Of a DNA stretch of 64,000 nucleotides, positions 33,126 to 44,912 are shown piece by piece. The notes below the pieces were generated by a model. The model saw only the letters and a program-made list of their open reading frames with translations, was not told the DNA's origin and did no database searches. Position 1 is the stretch's first letter; each line of letters starts with the position of its first letter. The DNA lies in contig BDSL01000016.1 in the NCBI GenBank assembly GCA_003116995.1, positions 744,001-808,000 on the forward strand, given 5' to 3'. The DNA is from Yamagishiella unicocca (lineage: Eukaryota > Chlorophyta > Chlorophyceae > Chlamydomonadales > Volvocaceae). A program made the translations under genes and the position numbers.

Positions 33126-35323
33126 GACGTCCGTACGGTTGTAGCTTTCGGAGGCGAGACACCGAACGGTCACGGATGCGCGACCCAATGGACAGTACCG
33201 GACAGTGTCGTCGCGCCTAAACTAAGAAGCCCTCCCTCGAAAGAGCCAGCCCGCTGTCCCCTTAATGAGGGATTGTGTAGATGGCTCACGCGCTTCCAGC
33301 GAGGCCACACGATGCGGAACTCCCAGGTTCGAACTGAGGAAAGGGCCTTACGGGCCCTTACTTTGCATGGGTGCGCCCGCGGCCCGCCCATGAAAACTTA
33401 GCTAATCCTATCTATGATTATGGTAAGGTGTTAAAGTTTTGAAATGCATGCTGTAGAAATTACAGGAAGTTCATTTCGTCGCAGATTTCTCCTGACGGGT
33501 GAGAAGGCAGAAAAGTACCTTACGAGGAGGGTATTGTACGGATTAATATAGATGCTTGGGCCTGGAAGACGTCTGTATGGACAGTGGATGTCCCTTTGCC
33601 GTAGGCCCGATCTTGCCAAAAGTATGATTGTCTGCTGTTTTATAATGCTTAGAGAGGCATTAAGAATGTGAAATGGTTGAAGGCCAGTGGGACTTGACCG
33701 TTGGGTAAAAGTCACGACAAGGTAGGAGGTCACGGCAGGTAAGGAAAGCGCCAACGCCTTTGGCATGTAAGCTGTATACCGTATTGCTGTCAAGGCGACA
33801 AGGATACGCTGTTGGAAGTAAGATCCAACCCCGTACCCCGACCTCCCGACCTGGGATATAGATAGGTCCTGCTGTTGTTCGATCCCTGCACTCCTGGATG
33901 AAGCGTGGACAGGACCCTACGTTGGACAGAATCCTATGTCGGAAGCCGCCAAGTAAGATTTGCGAGGGAGCAGCTCCGCACTTGGGGGCCGCTGCGTGCC
34001 GCTGCACCTGCTGCTGCGGTTGCACCTGTGCGGCTCCATTTGGTAACTGTGCAGGCATGTGTAAGACCCCATACTCCGCGATAAGCTTGCATAGATACCG
34101 CAGGAGCTCGTCGCAAGAATGCAGCGCATCCACAACCGCCAGTCCAACCTCCTGCTGCATGTAATCGCCAGACGCAGCGCGCAGGGATTGCGGAGCCACC
34201 TAACACTCCTGCGTCGCAACAAGCGAGGGAGCACGCAGGTCCAGAATGGCGGGGCATCAAAGAAAGGCGGTGGATGTGTGTGGCAATTGGCGCCGTGATC
34301 GGGCCACGTGCACGCGCATGCTTGCGAGCGCCCACATGGCGATGTATTGACGATACACATTGGAATGTAGCTAGGCAGGTATGCAGGAGTGGCCTTGTAA
34401 TGTGAATACGACTGCACGTGGTTGCGCTCCTATAGGCTGTGCTTGTAGGACACGACACGGTTGCTCCCCGTCCCTACAACGTACCATTGCTCGACGCACA
34501 CCTGTGGAGGCGGATGGGTATTGCAGGGACGATGCACGCACTCTGGCTTCCACTCACGGGGGCAGGTAGACTCTATCACCACCCGCAATACCCCCAGTAA
34601 AACCAATAGCGTGCATACGTCAGTTGACACAAACCGTGCCTTGAACAGTGCGTCATTCCGGCTTCGCACATTGTTGCTCACCCTCTCGCGATGCCGACAC
34701 ATTTTTGCTCACCCTCTCGCGAACCGCCTACAAACTATATGCAAGAATTTTGACGAAAACAAAAAATTGCATGGTTGGCAGGTCCGGCACCGGGCACTTC
34801 CCCGCCCTGACAGCTATGCGACCAGCCCCTGCCAAGGCAATACAATAGTCATTTGCATTACATGAATACAATATATATACATGCACGCACTGAGAAGCCT
34901 CGAAGCGTGAGCGTACACAATCAAGATTTTCATGGGTCATGCATTGATCTCATGCCTTGAGAGCACCAGGAACCAGTTGAACGTCAAGGCCCAATTCTAA
35001 GAAGTAATGGATTAGGAGAAGCCTCTTTCCATTGTCAAATAGGTGTAGATCTGGCGAGACTACCGATACGCCGTACAACGTGGTATGAGAGTACCAAACC
35101 GAACATTACAACCTTGGCGGTACCGGGCATACGGTGCAGAGCTCCGTTTTCTTACGTTGGTGTTTCACCTCTTTTCATAGGACGACTGAGCGCTTGCTCA
35201 TTTGTGCCACAAGAGGCGCTCGCTGGGCACGCGCATCCACACGTGCAAGCATCCCCTACTGGATAAAAGCGAACCATACTGCCTTGAGGCCAGCGGCGCA
35301 TACGCCTGCAAGCGGGCGACTCG
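33126..35323. other. Interval between the kinase gene and CAO
   Basis: Mostly non-coding. It includes an AT-richer part (33420-33660) and a copy of dispersed repeat family 2 at 34267-34372. An open stretch on the minus strand at 34199-33975 reads SLRAASGDYMQQEVGLAVVD then LLRYLCKLIAEYG. It has exon-like codon use and a possible AA|GTGCGG donor, so it may be a 5' exon of the kinase gene. The last few hundred bases should contain the CAO promoter, but no motif stands out. Confidence 0.5.
34267..34372 (+). repeat. Dispersed repeat family 2, second locus
   Basis: GGATGTGTGTGGCAATTGGC, GTGATCGGGCCACGTGC and ATGTATTGACGATACACATTGG match the segment at 27772-27868 with small gaps. Confidence 0.75.
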
Positions 35324-38300
35324 ATGCTTCCTGCAAGTTACCAGCGCCGCGCTGCTGGCTGCAGCGGCAGCAAACAAAGTCGCGCGTTGGGCAGGGGTAC
35401 CATCCGCGCTGTAGTCAGGGTGAGCGCCAACTTGCCTCAGCAGGAGCCTTCCAGCGGCAGCTCGTCGGCGCCCGTTATTAAATTCGAGGACCCGGAGGCC
35501 AAGTTTCGGCGTTATGGGCCGCACTTCGGCGGCATCCACAAGCTCAATCTGGACTGGCTGGAGGCTGTACCGCGAGTGCGCGTCCGGACGAAGGACTCGC
35601 GGCAGCTCGACGAACTGCTTGAGCTGGCTGTTCTGAACGAGCGCCTGTCCGGACGGCTAGAACCCTGGCAGGCTCGGCAAAAGCTTGAGTACCTGCGCAA
35701 GCGCCGGAAGAACTGGGAGCGCATTTTCGAGTATGTCACGAAGCAGGACGCGGCCGCGACCCTGGCCATGATCGAAGAGGCCAACCGCAAGGTGCGATCG
35801 CGGCAGCCGCGAGTCTTACCCTCTCACTTAATGTCACACCGAAATTATCACTCACCGCTTGGGTGCAGCCACAGCGAGGATTTGGGGCATTCCGATTTTC
35901 CCTACAACGACTCACCTAACACACCATCGAAGTGGCCGCATGGTCTAACGTGCCATGCATGCTGAATCAAGTTTTCATCCGTATGTTGTTACTTGATCTA
36001 CATCTGTCTCCTTTTGCGCAAGCAGGTTGAGGAAGCGCTGACCGAGGAGGCGCGCGAGCGCACTGCTGTGACCGACTTGCGGGAGCAGCTGCAAAAGCTC
36101 CAGCGCCAGGTTCAGGACGCACAGGAGAGTCTGAAGCTAACGCAGGCACGCGTCGAGCAGAACCTGAACCGTGTCAACGAGCTTAAGGCGGAGGCGGTGA
36201 GTCGCGGTTTGTCCTCGCTTGAGCAGGGGCCGATCGTCCACTTGCGCTGATCGGCCAGCCGTGCAGATATGGGTTACGGTACAGGAAGATGAGGCTCGTG
36301 GTTTGGTGCGTAGAGTGGGGCCGGTTGCGCATCTCATAAGTTATCAGCAATCGTCGGGGCCTGTGTGCAGCGTGGATTGCGTCCTTTTCTTAAGCGGTTG
36401 GGGCTGGGAAACTCCTGCACGAGCAGGGCCTAAGCATTAGAAATGCATTGCGATGCACCGTTAGGTGCGACCAGTACAAAGTAATCCCCCGGGGGAATCC
36501 CGCTCTCGTTTGCAAAGTCACTGTGTACGAGCGCCTGCGTGCTCGCACTGGCGGGTCCGCGATCGTAATATTCTAGTCAACATGTGTTTTCTGCCCACCC
36601 CTCAGACCGCCCTGGAGCGGGTAAGGAACATAGCCGAGCGCAAGCAGAGCAAAGCTGCGCCCTCGCGCACGGTGGTCGCCGGCGCCGCAGCCTCAGCGGG
36701 GGTCACGACAACGGAGCGCCCAGCTGTGCAGTCTGCCGCCAACGTTGTGGCTGACGGCCCCTCCACCAGCTACGGCCCCGACTCCTCCGCGGCGGATGTG
36801 GGCGCCCTGGGGCGGCGCAGCAAGGCCTCCATACGGCGGGGCCGTGGGCTGGAGAGCAGCCTGGAGTTCGAGCAGGGGCTGCGGAACTTCTGGTACCCAG
36901 CGGAGTTCTCTGCGGTGAGGAGGGGGAAGAGGGGGCGAGGAGGGGTGGGGACCGAGGAGGGGAGGTGGAGGAGGGAGCGCACCCTGGTGTGGGTCCGGTG
37001 CCCCAATGGGTGTATATTTAGTAGGAGGGAAGAGGAGGATTTCAAGGTTGCCTGGAACGGCAGGGAGTGGGTGTACGTGTGAGGTGGAGGGGCGATGGGG
37101 ACTCGGGCATTCGGGGGACTTGACAGGCAATCTTGCGGCAGCCCTCCTGGGCGCACCGGATCGAGGCGGCCTTGGAGGAGGGGCACGAGGTCTGTGGGGG
37201 ACGTCTGGGGCTGAGCAATGGGTAGGCGGTGACTGGCGACGATTGTTGGCTGGAGCCTTGGGCTCAGCACATCGGACTTCGTAAGCATTACCACCGGCTG
37301 CCTAACAGCACCACAGTACGGCATTGGATACATGCTGGGGCACCTCCGGCGTGCGTCCGTCTGTCCCGTGCGCAGTTGGTCCAACGTCCCTGCCTGACCA
37401 GCCACCAACGTGCTTGCATCCCACGTAGAAACTAAGCAAGGACACGCTGGTGCCCTTCGAGCTGTTTGGCGAGCCGTGGGTTCTGTTCCGGGATGAGAAG
37501 GGCCAGCCGGCCTGCATCCGAGACGAGTGCGCGCACAGGGCCTGCCCGCTGTCACTCGGCAAGGTAGGGTCGGCAGCAGCAGGGGGCGGGGGGGCGCGAC
37601 AAGGGGTGACGGGACGGGTGCTCCTCCACGGGGATCCTAGCCTCTGCGATTGCGGAATTGCCCGGGCGTTTGGTGGGTGTCGTTGGTGTTCTTCCCCTCG
37701 GTGCGTTTGTTTCCCGACTGAAGGCGTGTGCTGTCCGCAGGTCGTTGAGGGCCAGGTGGTTTGCCCGTACCATGGTTGGGAGTTCAACGGTGACGGCGCA
37801 TGCACCAAGATGCCCTCCACGCCGCACTGCCGCAACGTGGGCGTGTCAGCGCTGCCGTGCGCGGAGAAGGACGGCTTCGTCTGGGTGTGGCCTGGAGACG
37901 GGCTGCCGGCGGAGGTGAGCGTCTTGGTCAGGACCAGGGAGGGAGGGTTTCGAGGAAGACCCGTGGATGCGGGGGGAAAGCCGTTTAGAACAGACGTTTT
38001 TAGATGCATGCGCGAGAGCTGGGATGAGGATACAAAAGACGGTGGTCATATGTCGACCTTCGACGGCTAAGCGAAATCGGGGGGGAGGGAGGGAGGGCCG
38101 CTAAATGCTATGGCCCTTACTCACGCGGACAAGGACGTTGTCATAATCGGGTTCCATGCGAGATCCCATAAGTCGCAACGCACTCTTTACAGACATGGAA
38201 ACATGTCACGTTGGATGCACGTAATGCGTCACGATGAGTTATGACTCATCATGAAGCTCCGGACCACCGCGTCACACCCGCTGCGGTCCACCAGCCTGCG

Positions 38301-39041
38301 CCGCGAGGTACTGATCCACCCCGTGCCCTCTTGTGCTGTCCACAGACGCTTCCTGACTTTGCCCGGCCGCCCGAGGGCTTCCTGGTCCACGCCGAGATCA
38401 TGGTGGACGTGCCAGTGGAGCACGGGCTGCTGATGGAGAACCTCCTCGACCTGGCGCACGCGCCCTTCACCCACACCACCACCTTCGCTCGCGGCTGGCC
38501 CGTGCCGGACTTCGTCAAGTTCCACACCAACAAGCTGCTGTCCGGCTACTGGGACCCCTACCCCATCGACATGGCCTTCCAGCCGCCGTGCATGGTGCTG
38601 TCTCTGATCGGCCTGGCGCAGCCGGGCAAGATCATGCGCGGCGTGACGGCGGCGCAGTGCAAGAACCACCTGCACCAGCTGCACGTGTGCATGCCGTCCA
38701 AGAAGGGCCACACGCGGCTGCTCTACCGCATGAGCTTGGACTTCCTGCCGTGGGTGCGCTATGTGCCGTTCATCGACCGCGTGTGGAAGGGCGTGGCGGC
38801 GCAGGTGCTTGGCGAGGACCTGGTGCTCGTGCTGGGCCAGCAGGACCGGCTGGTGCGGGGCGGAAACACGTGGTCCAACCCGGCGCCGTACGACAAGCTG
38901 GCGGTGCGGTACCGGCGCTGGAGGAACTCGGTAAACCCGGACGGCAGCGCGGTGGACGGCCCCGCGCCAGCGAACCCGGTGGCCATGAGCGCGGGGCAGA
39001 TGTTCTCGATTGACGAGGACGAGTACGAGGTCAGGATGTAA
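35324..39041 (+). CDS. CAO: Chlorophyllide a oxygenase (chlorophyll b synthase)
   Basis: Six phase-consistent exons (35324-35791, 36026-36196, 36606-36914, 37429-37563, 37741-37914, 38346-39041) give 650 codons including the stop. Chlorophyllide a is oxidised to chlorophyllide b in the plastid, the route to chlorophyll b for light-harvesting antennae. Residues 1-35 look like a transit peptide ([12 protein letters not shown], basic, no acid). The N-terminal regulatory domain ([20 protein letters not shown]) and a coiled-coil linker ([16 protein letters not shown]) follow. The Rieske [2Fe-2S] ligands are Cys350, His352, Cys369 and His372. The mononuclear iron site is [13 protein letters not shown], with Asp454, His457 and His462 (Glu450 and Asn451 alongside). 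All catalytic ligands are present. The chosen start gives a protein that begins and ends like the Chlamydomonas enzyme. The exon 4 acceptor is a TAG. Confidence 0.96.
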
Positions 39042-41468
39042 GGCGCGGGCGCTCTGTTGTTTTGAATTTTGTGAGCGCTATCGTGTTAAGATGGGCACGT
39101 GCCGGCTGGGGGAAGAAGAAAGGCGGTCGCGCGGGGCAGGACGTGCTGCTGCGTGTGGGTCGTCCAAACAGGAGGGAGTCCACGGGGTCTCTGCGGGTAC
39201 GTGGCGGTGGCGGCGGTGTGCGCGCGCGCGTGTTAGGGGTTGAGGGCTGCATGAAGGAGCGGAGGCGGCGGCGGCAATAGCTGGCCGTTGCGGGTATGTA
39301 AGTCGAGTACAGACACGTTCGTAGCTGTGGGCCGTGTGTGTGCAGCAGCAACTAGACGGCCGCTGGGGTCCTTGTAGGTCAGGCAAGCGTCGGTGCGCCT
39401 TATAACCATGGGATGGTAGAACCTAGTGAAGTTGTACAGGCGAAGTTTTCGGGACTAGCGGCTGCTGTCAAGGCGCAACAGCGCTGTCAGAGGGACATGC
39501 AGGGGGCATTCCAGGTACCTGCAGCAGCCGTTTGAGCGGTTATCGTCGTCATTTTATTCTGGTGAGAGGTGTTGGAGAGACGGAGATGGCGGGAATGGTC
39601 ATTTGGCTTCGCGAGGAAGGAAGGAGCAGGCGCCCTTCGCTGCCACAGCGGTGGTTGACCTCCATATAAGCAGCTGAGTGCACGGATGTTGAGGCGGACA
39701 TCATCACGTGACCTGGCCAAGCGTGGGCGCGCAGCTATCCTAAACCCTCAATTTTCCCTCACTCCCCACGCGCGGGCAGCGCAGTGCAGTTTGGAGCAGC
39801 CGGACACAGAAGGGCCGTTTCAGTGGGAGATATATGAGAGTGCCCCCTGGCCCGGGCCTCGGGGCCGGGTCACCTTTTTCGCCCAGCCGCGGCCACCACC
39901 GCTGCGGAGGGCTCCCCCATTCAGCAGTGTGTGCCCGCGCTGGGACTGGTGCGCCTGGGCCGCGAGGTTGCCGGGTAGGTTTGTACGATGTGATGTTCAT
40001 GTTGCCAAGTTTGTTGAGGTGTGATGTTATGGCGTCGATGAACGCCGGTGAAGAGCATGGCCGCCGCTGCGTACGTTTGCCAGGCTGGGCTGGGCAGCGG
40101 TGGGCTGGCGGCCCGCGTGGCCCACAAACACGAGGTGCGCCGCCGGACCCTGCAAAATCGTTTCCGTCCTCTCGAGAAGGTTGTTTGCAGCTGCGGCACT
40201 CGTTTTTATTGCGCGCTGCGCTCCGCAGTGGTGGTGAGAATCCGGGTTGGACTGGTCGTCTGTATGAGTGTTTGGGTCGTGTTGATTAGTTAGTTGAGAA
40301 TGGAAGGTACCAAGACGCCCCCAGCTTGCAGGCTTGGGCACACCCTCCCTATACCCGAATGAAATCAATTTTGGCGGGGGGTAACAAGAATCCTGAGAAG
40401 ATCATCTTGGTTGTTCGTGAAAAGCCGGTGAGTTCGCCGGCGAATCACGTACCGGTGGAACAGGCTCAGTCAGTAAGTAGTCCGGGAAGTATATGGAGAG
40501 AGAGCATGCTAGTGGACGGATGCATAGCGCTGGATACTCGGCTGTAGCGCACGGAACGGGCTGTTTAGTGGCCTTGTATGCCGCCGTAGTGGTCGCTTGG
40601 TTCCAATGTAACGATAAGACCGAAACGTGTCGTTATTCGGTATTAAGGCCTCTCCTAGCCTCCGGAAGGCACTCTCTCGTGACTCTGGGAACGCAACAAA
40701 GCATTGCGCCATGATGTGTGTCGAGATTGCTCATGGATGCCTTGCTGGAAGTAAAGCTTCCTAGTGCTGGCTGGGTCAACCAATCGGCAGCGAACGAGTT
40801 ATGCGCTGTCGCCCGGCCTGTGTGTGGGCATGTCAATCATTCTGTTCGTCCGTACAACCGATTATTGGAAGAGCCAATTCCGACCAGGATCAGCATAGGC
40901 GAACTGAGTAGTTGTCCATGTCCATGAATGCGCTGCTCCTCAACAAATATAGGTTTGGGGCTTCAGGTTCTGATTGAACAATCTCCATCGACATTTAGGC
41001 CGAATGTCCTCGGTTACTTTGGCCCCTGAGGGCATCTCCAGCACTAGGCTACCATCTCAAAGTCAGATTGAATATTTGATTAGCCAAACGGCCCCTTCCT
41101 TATTACGACCGATGGCTTTCTTTGTGAGCTGGCATGGCGTCCTCACTCTGGCTTACAGGTGCGCTACAGGGACCACTGCAGTGCCTAGTTCCAGAAATAG
41201 GCCGTGTTGACTCGCAGGCAGGTCCATCCGCGGGGCAGGCTGAACTTGGTGTACCCTGCGGTCGCTGTCGGGGAGGATACGTTCTGACGTCGGATCCAGC
41301 ACCGTGAGGTTCGGATGGGGCAGCTCGCCGCTGTTTCGGCATCCAGAAAGCTCTACCCCTCAACTACTACCCTGCTGCTGCTCGCCGCTGCACCTCAAGA
41401 GGTCACAACCGTTCAACGACGCGCCCCAGCTCACACACCTCCCTGTGCCCATACAACCCCCGTCGCAG
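39042..41468. other. CAO 3' region and intergenic sequence
   Basis: The first 260 bases are the CAO 3' untranslated region. Beyond that, exon-like patches (for example 40054-40136, MAAAAYVCQAGLGSGGLAAR followed by a GTGCGC) could be 5' exons of the next gene, but they cannot be linked by phase. No repeat of note was seen. Confidence 0.45.
39297..39301 (+). terminator. TGTAA polyadenylation signal for CAO
   Basis: This is the first TGTAA after the stop codon, 256 bases downstream. TGTAA is the usual poly(A) signal in Chlamydomonas and Volvox genes. Confidence 0.65.
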
Positions 41469-43215
41469 CGGCTTTCCGCCCGCACTGGCGGGCCTAAAGC
41501 AAAACATCAACGACACCGTGAACGGCCTGGTGCCAGAGTACGCGGGCTCCAAGTGGCCCAAGACCTCACTAGGCGCGCTGCACGACAAGGCGCGACTGAC
41601 ACCGGAGCAGTTCGAGCGCCTGAACGAGATCTGCAGGTGGACTGGGTGAAGATCTGCAGGTGGACTGGGTGAAGATCTGGCCCGTGGGGGATAATTGCGT
41701 TCCTCTGGCAGTAGCAATTAGCGCCCGGTGTCTGCAGCTGCTGAAAGCTGCTGGACACGACATGTAGCTGCTGGACACGACGTGCAGCTGCTCCTGCGGG
41801 GTTGCGTGTTTTCTGCCCCCAGCCGCCCTGCTAGCCCCAGCACTCCTCCCCTTGCGCAGAGAGGAGAGCGCCAAGCTGTCTCCGGAGGTGGACGGCCAGG
41901 TGCGGGGGCGGGAGCAGGCGGCGTGGGTAGCGCAGAAACGCTTTTGACGTCGGAGGAGTGGCGTGGGTGTGGGTGGGGACCGCACTGGGTGTGGGTGGGG
42001 ACCGCACTGGGCGACGGGAGGTGGGTTACGGAATGGATGATGCTTCCAGAAGGGGCGGCACCTATGGACGCCGCCTTGGCCATTGCACGCCGCATCGCGT
42101 ACTTTCGTACAGTTCGAAACACCACCCGGTGGCGCCTTCAGCGGGTTCCCTGCCTCAAGTCCACACGTGTGCGCTCCACAACCCGTGTGTTCGTGCCGCC
42201 CGGAATTCGCTGGGTGCTCGTCCAGGCTGTGCTGGTGGACAACCTCACCGTGGTCTTCTACGAGTGCAGGTGCGTGGAGTGGGGGGAGAAGCGGAGGGTC
42301 GGGCGGGCAAAGTAAACGGCCGCAGTGCCGCGACAACTTGGTATCCGCCCAAACACTCATGTTGGTCCCCAGGAACCCCCTCATCAACATGTTACCACCC
42401 GTGATCACCTGCATATGCGTCAAAGACCTACTCGTGGTCTAGGCCTTGAGATTACCGTTGCATCGCTGCCGCCCGCACCGACTACCCTTCCCTCCCAGGA
42501 GTCTGGAGCGGCGGCTGCTGGGACATACTGTTCCCATGCTGCCCACCGCCTCCCTGGACGTGAGCCCGCCGGAAGCTTCGGAGCAGGAACGTGTGCGGAT
42601 CGTGGTTTCGGAGGCGGACAGCCCAGACTACTGGTTCCTTGCCAGCAAGGATGGCAGCAGGGAGGGACACTACAGGTGAGCCTTGTGGAGGTGTGGTGTG
42701 TACCCGCATGACGGTGTCTTCTCCTACGTGCAGCTCGAGCAGCGTACGGCAAAGACAGGTCCTTGGAGGCTGGTACCATAAACGACTCGACTTTTGCGCT
42801 CCCGCAAAAGCACGTCAACGGCCTCTGTCGTGCATGTACCGTGCAGGAGCTCGTACATGGGCGTCACCCTGGTCCACGACCTGGCGGCCTTCAGGGCAGA
42901 CTCGCCCGCAGGGTCAGCCGCCGCCGCCACCAGCAGCTCATTCGGATCCAGCCTACCAGGTACGGCATCGTTGCCCCGACCTGAATTTCAAGCATCCCAA
43001 CCTCTTTCTCTGTGGCATTTAATTGTGTGGAGCCTTTCTTCCTACGGCTCCCCAACCCCACCATCGCCCGCTTTCCTCGCCAACCTCTGCCCCCTGGTGA
43101 TCATGTAGGGGTCATCCGGGCGTTCCGCGCCCGTGTCGACTCGGAGCTGCCCGGGCTGTACCGCTGGTTCCAGGACTCCTCGCTGCACACCACCGTCCGG
43201 TCGCTCATGGGTTGA
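41469..43215 (+). CDS. Conserved-looking protein of unknown function (5' end unresolved)
   Basis: Six exons join in phase: 41469-41636, 41860-41899, 42142-42269, 42499-42675, 42847-42959 and 43109-43215 (TGA). They give about 243 residues of a longer protein. Readable segments are PALAGLKQNINDTVNGLVPE, KWPKTSLGALHDKARLTPEQ, VFVPPGIRWVLVQAVLVDNL, VRIVVSEADSPDYWFLASKD, YMGVTLVHDLAAF, and a C-terminus with LPGLYRWFQDSSLHTTVRSL. The final His-x-Thr recalls one half of a 2H phosphoesterase motif, but the second motif was not found, so I do not assign a function. The start probably lies upstream (an ATG at 41315 gives MGQLAAVSASRKLYPSTTTL, but no clean donor joins it). Confidence 0.65.
41628..41680 (+). 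repeat. 23-bp tandem duplication spanning a splice donor
   Basis: GATCTGCAGGTGGACTGGGT plus GAA occurs at 41628-41650 and 41651-41673, with a third partial start at 41674. Each copy includes the CAG|GTGGAC donor of the exon ending at 41636. Confidence 0.9.
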
Positions 43216-43915
43216 CGTGGAACACCGCAGCACAGCGCAGGGCACGACAGGACAAGGCAAGACCGGGCCTTGCAGATAGGCTTTGAGGCTTTGGGTCGAT
43301 GGGTTTTCAGTCGATAGGCTTTGGATAGATAGGCTAGGCTTTGGGTCGATGGGGTTTCGGCCGATAGGCCATCACTGTCCGTATATCAGGAACACCAACG
43401 CAAGCCATTGTTGGCTTCGGCTGCATGTCTAGCGGCGAAATGGCTGCATGGCGTGGTTCGGCTCTTAAGCATCCCAGGAGGATGGCATGTGTGCTCGCAA
43501 GTAGATAGGCTTTGCGGCTTTGGGTCAGCTCGGGTGCGGTGCGCACAGCCGTAGTAGTCAGGACGTTGCGCTGCGGCACTGCAGCGGGTTGGCACCGCCT
43601 TCGGCTATGTACGGCAGGCGGTCCAGAACGAGGACGGCGGTACCGTGGTAGCAAGGTGACGGATGCGGCGGACGTCATGACACGGTGGTGCTGGGCCCAT
43701 CATAGGGCCCAGTGGCGGGACCATGGTGGCGTACGGCTTCTGGTCCTCCTGGACGAGCCATACTTGAAGCTTCGGAGCTACCGAGTCCACCAATCTGCGG
43801 CCTTGAGTTGGGATCTGGATAGGGCTTCGCCGCGCTGACTGCTGAATGGGTCGTGAGCGGAGGTTATTGGGGACGTCGGTTGCGCTGAGGACGTACGATG
43901 CCTTGGGGCCTTACG

Positions 43916-43920
43916 TGTAA
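43916..43920 (+). terminator. TGTAA polyadenylation signal
   Basis: First TGTAA after the stop at 43215, about 700 bases downstream. Plausible end of the unknown-function transcript. Confidence 0.45.
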
Positions 43921-44540
43921 ACAGGGTAGTGTATAGGTAACTCCTTATGCCTTTAAATAATTAATACACTCACGCCCGAGCGATAATTGCCTAATCAGGC
44001 CCTTTCCTCTGAGTATGGAACGGCCAAGGAAGCATACAACAGGCACGGCCTTATCATGCCTACTGTACGAATAGCGCAACATCGGCACCGGCGTTGTCGT
44101 TCGAACATGAAGTATGGCCGATAGTCAAGACAGCCCTCGACCCTGCAGCCGCCACAGCCGCGTACTGTGATAGCTGGGGGGCTGGGGAGGCGGCTGAGAA
44201 ACAGCCGCGGAGTCACCACCTGTCAACACCGACAGCACACCGACAGCAACTGGAATCAACTCCCACAACGCACAACGCATGAAAACATATACTCCAACAG
44301 GAAAGTTTTAACCTGCGGTGGACACAGATGCTCTCCTCCTCTTTCGTAACCCGGCCTTCCGGTAGCCATAGTAAAAGAACAAAGGATATCCGCATGGTAC
44401 AGGAGATCGTGTCCCCAGCAGCCTCCAACAGCAAACACGACCACAAAAAAAGGGCAGTAAACAAACTTACGCGTAAAAGGAAAAAGGCAAAAACCAGGTA
44501 CCAGTATACGACTTTTAGCAGACAGGACGGCGCCGCCCAA

Positions 44541-44545
44541 TTACA
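44541..44545 (-). terminator. TGTAA polyadenylation signal for the PstS-like gene
   Basis: TTACA on the plus strand is TGTAA for the minus-strand gene. It is the first one after its stop, about 370 bases downstream. Confidence 0.55.
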
Positions 44546-44912
44546 GCGACTGCCCCTGTTGGAAACCCCACAGCAGCCTGCGTTCCCACAGGCATAACCT
44601 ATCCTGCTCATTCCCTTGCCCCACCAAAAGTGCGAGCGCTCTCGTAGCTCATACATTTCCCCTCACACACAGACACGGACGCGGCCCAATGTTACGCTGC
44701 ACCTGGCCTCGCTAAAATGCTCCATCACGGAAGTCCCATTTCTTAACGCCGCTGCTCTACCCTCCTCGACCCAGGGCGTATTGGCTTCCGAATTCCAATT
44801 TTCACGAAGATCGAACCCGCCCCATGGGCGGTCAAAAGTGCAACTCCTGCGCGCGCTACTCGGCTTGTTGGTACATACCTAACCGGAATCACAACCGCTG
44901 ATTCCCGTACCA

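Larger units (their letters stand above)
43216..44912. other. Convergent 3' regions of two genes
   Basis: The plus gene ending at 43215 and the minus gene ending at 44913 converge here. 43272-43372 contains degenerate repeats of GATAGGCTTTGG and GGGTCGATGGG. No coding exon was recognised. The ORF at about 44328-44597 is Lys-rich and lies in the expected 3' untranslated region of the minus-strand gene. Confidence 0.55.

Noticed and set aside
33250..33345. tRNA-like segment with TAGATGGCTCACGCGCTT and CAGGTTCGAACTGAG
   Set aside because: A-box and B-box resemblance exists, but the T-arm pairs poorly and no full acceptor stem forms. It is at best a tRNA-derived relic.
32940..33401. Gly-Trp-Val repeat protein from the GGGGT strand
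   Set aside because: It is a pure translation of the satellite, with no start context or flanking coding signal on the plus strand.
43695..43716. CTGGGCCC-ATCATA-GGGCCCAG hairpin
   Set aside because: Eight-base arms without a U-run. In a nuclear algal genome it cannot be called a terminator.
44328..44597. Basic 89-residue ORF (KKRAVNKLTRKRKKAKTRYQ)
   Set aside because: It lies antisense in the expected 3' untranslated region of the PstS-like gene, with ordinary codon use and no homologous motif.
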